This document shows positions 62,236 to 64,000 of a stretch of 64,000 bases of DNA, piece after piece (position 1 is the stretch's first letter; the number at the start of each line of letters is the position of its first letter). Source of the DNA: Temnothorax longispinosus (Eukaryota; Arthropoda; Insecta; Hymenoptera; Formicidae); the NCBI RefSeq assembly GCF_030848805.1, contig NC_092358.1:3038001-3102000 (forward strand), in the 5' to 3' direction. The notes beneath the pieces were generated by a model. The model saw only the letters and a program-made list of their open reading frames with translations, made no database searches and was not told the origin of the DNA. Position numbers and translations under genes: made by a program.

Positions 62236-63916
62236 TTAATGTATGAATTATTTAGCACAATTTAGCAACGCAAATATTACTTACTTATTTTCTATCTTTT
62301 TTAATATAATTCTTTATGCTAATGAAGGATATTAATATTACAATATTTTTAAATGTGAGATCTCAAAAAGAGAGATAAATACTTGTATGAAATCAAGTTT
62401 TGATACGAAAATATTTTGATACTAGGAAAATGAGATTATATAATTATATTAAAATAAAAAACTTGAATTATCGCGAAAAATGTTGATTTATTTTTTTTCT
62501 ACCCTATCACGTCAACAATTTTATTCAGGCATAAAATTTGAAAAAGAAAAATTGTGATATAAAATTATTATATTTTTTTTTTATAATTATAAACTGGAAA
62601 TAAACTTTATTCTTTAAACTTAAACTTATTCTTAAATAAAGTAATTAATTAACCGTAACAGTTTTTCATTAAAACAAAAGCTTATATTACTTGTATATAA
62701 TAAAAGTGTTTCTTGATATAAAACGTTTACGTTTCTGTACACATAATTGATAAAAGATTGAAGAAAAAAACACGAGTCGGCGATCGTTTTAAGGTTTCTT
62801 TATTTAACGCAAAGTTAGACGCTACAACTTTGGTACAAAAACATAAAGTAGTGGCGTTGAGAGGAAACGGTACATTGCGAGCGGATCCTCGAGTCTCCTC
62901 GAGCGCGGATGACGTTGCGCGCGGATTTTTTTTTCCTTTCACCTTTATTTTTCCATTGTCAAACGAGATATCGCGTTCCCGCGATTCTTCCGCACGTACG
63001 CAAGGATCGTCAAAAAGAACACGAAGGAAACGCTTCGAGTTTGACAGGCGACGATGAGGAAGGCGGGAAGGGGGAAGGAACACGAGCTCTCGAAGAACCG
63101 CGTTCGCCGTCGTACGAAAAGAACAGCCAAATGCTTTCAACGCATATTATCAATCAAGCATACACAAGCGAGCGACACGCTTCGCGGCGTCTCTCAAAAA
63201 AGTAACGTCGAGTCTTGCAAAGAATTACTACCGCAGTATAACGTCGATCACGGAGAAGCGCGACGAGCGAACGATGGGCTCGGGGGGTGTCCAGCAAGAA
63301 GGGGCACGAGCGGCGAATATTATCAATCTTACCAGGATGCTACTGTGAGGGGCAAAGCAACCGCGAGCGAAAGGTGGATGAAAAGCGGTAAGCAAACGTG
63401 GACGTAAAAATTCTCAGTCTTTGTATCGTTATTACTCGTTATCGACATCGTTTCAGCTGCGAAAAACATTTAATGTTTAGCCGAAATCCGATTTAACTGA
63501 TTGTCTGTTAAATGCCTCATTCACAGCCCTTATTGCCGGTCACCCCGGGCCGCTCACAACATAAAACGTTTATCACCTGTGCGACGTCGCGGACGTCCAC
63601 TTCGCTTAAGACAAAAGGATAAACCGCGACCAAGGTAGCGCGCGGACGTGATCATATTACTATATTTACGAATGCATTAATATCGTTATCATCATTATCG
63701 GCCTGTGCCGTATATTAGCTCTGGTTAGATTCGGAAGCGATTCGAAGCGACAAAGTTTCGCGAGGGGAGGGCGAGTTACGTGAGTAGAACGTGATACTGG
63801 TAAGTCGTAAAGGGTGACTTGGGACGAGATACGGCTACGTTAATTACGGTAAGAGCGCGATCGTAACATATACACGAGACACGAGGCTTTTTGCGCAGCC
63901 TTTTAAAATCACATCG
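62236..63916. other. stretch without a supported gene
   Basis: From 62236 to 62750 it is strongly AT-rich. From 62760 to 63400 it is mixed, with overlapping frames on both strands (62727-63140 minus, 62758-63057 and 63054-63407 plus) that look like mutual shadows. TTTATT near 62800 would be AATAAA on the minus strand, so the 3' end of an unseen minus-strand transcript is possible. Confidence 0.4.
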
Positions 63917-64000
63917 ATGAGTAAAAGTGCGTTGGCGCGTCGAGCCGCGGCCAGTTTCGAGCGGCAGAGGGTAGGAATTCCTCTGCGAGGGCAGAAGCGA
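63917..64000 (+). CDS. possible start of a plus-strand gene, cut by the window edge
   Basis: An ATG at 63917 opens a frame that is still open at the last base (28 codons), beginning MSKSALARRAAASFERQRVG. The surrounding DNA turns GC-rich, as at insect gene starts. The start context is average, there is no recognisable domain, and 28 open codons in GC-rich DNA can occur by chance. Confidence 0.15.
   Translation, partial: MSKSALARRAAASFERQRVGIPLRGQKR

Overview
The window is eukaryotic nuclear DNA, most likely from a hymenopteran insect and possibly an ant. The background is AT-rich (poly-A/T runs, long AT stretches) and broken by GC- and CpG-rich islands. The one gene I can name has short exons with GT-AG introns, and there are many small inverted-repeat transposons. 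The lineage is inferred from this composition and from an insect-type DPY30 protein; no marker gene fixes the species. There are no bacterial features, no rRNA and no CRISPR array. I saw no convincing tRNA by eye.

Layout. From 1 to 15.7 kb I see no gene, only simple repeats and two short foldback transposons (1.97 and 13.4 kb). From 15.7 to 26.3 kb lies a repeat island. It holds a piggyBac-type element with TTAA target duplications, an almost spacer-free hairpin element, a run of exon-like blocks on the minus strand (module A), a TTAA-flanked MITE inside the first of those blocks, and about 6.5 kb of a 72-bp satellite (90 full copies visible). The satellite runs into a 500-N assembly gap, and just beyond the gap is one arm of the same hairpin family. 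At 27.3 kb is an orphan minus-strand terminal exon of 73 codons with a poly-A signal. From 27.6 to 58 kb I find no supportable gene; this may be intergenic or one long intron.

The named gene is DPY30 (58.2-59.3 kb, minus strand). Three exons give a 111-residue protein with a full Dpy-30 dimerisation motif, good splice sites, a strong Kozak start, an arthropod Inr upstream and a poly-A signal downstream. DPY30 binds ASH2L in COMPASS/MLL histone H3K4 methyltransferases.

Upstream of DPY30 on its own strand (59.8-62.2 kb) is module B. It has a 52-bp exon-like block and a 125-bp block, both with relatives in module A, followed by four tandem copies of a 480-495 bp unit. Each unit carries an exon-like block with conserved AG and GT borders. 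One path, tandem exon to 125-bp block to 52-bp block to DPY30 exon 2, stays open in a single frame. This suggests, without proving, an alternative longer DPY30 N-terminus or a fused upstream gene. It is the most interesting signal in the window, followed by the satellite, which is open on both strands, and the hairpin pair on either side of it.
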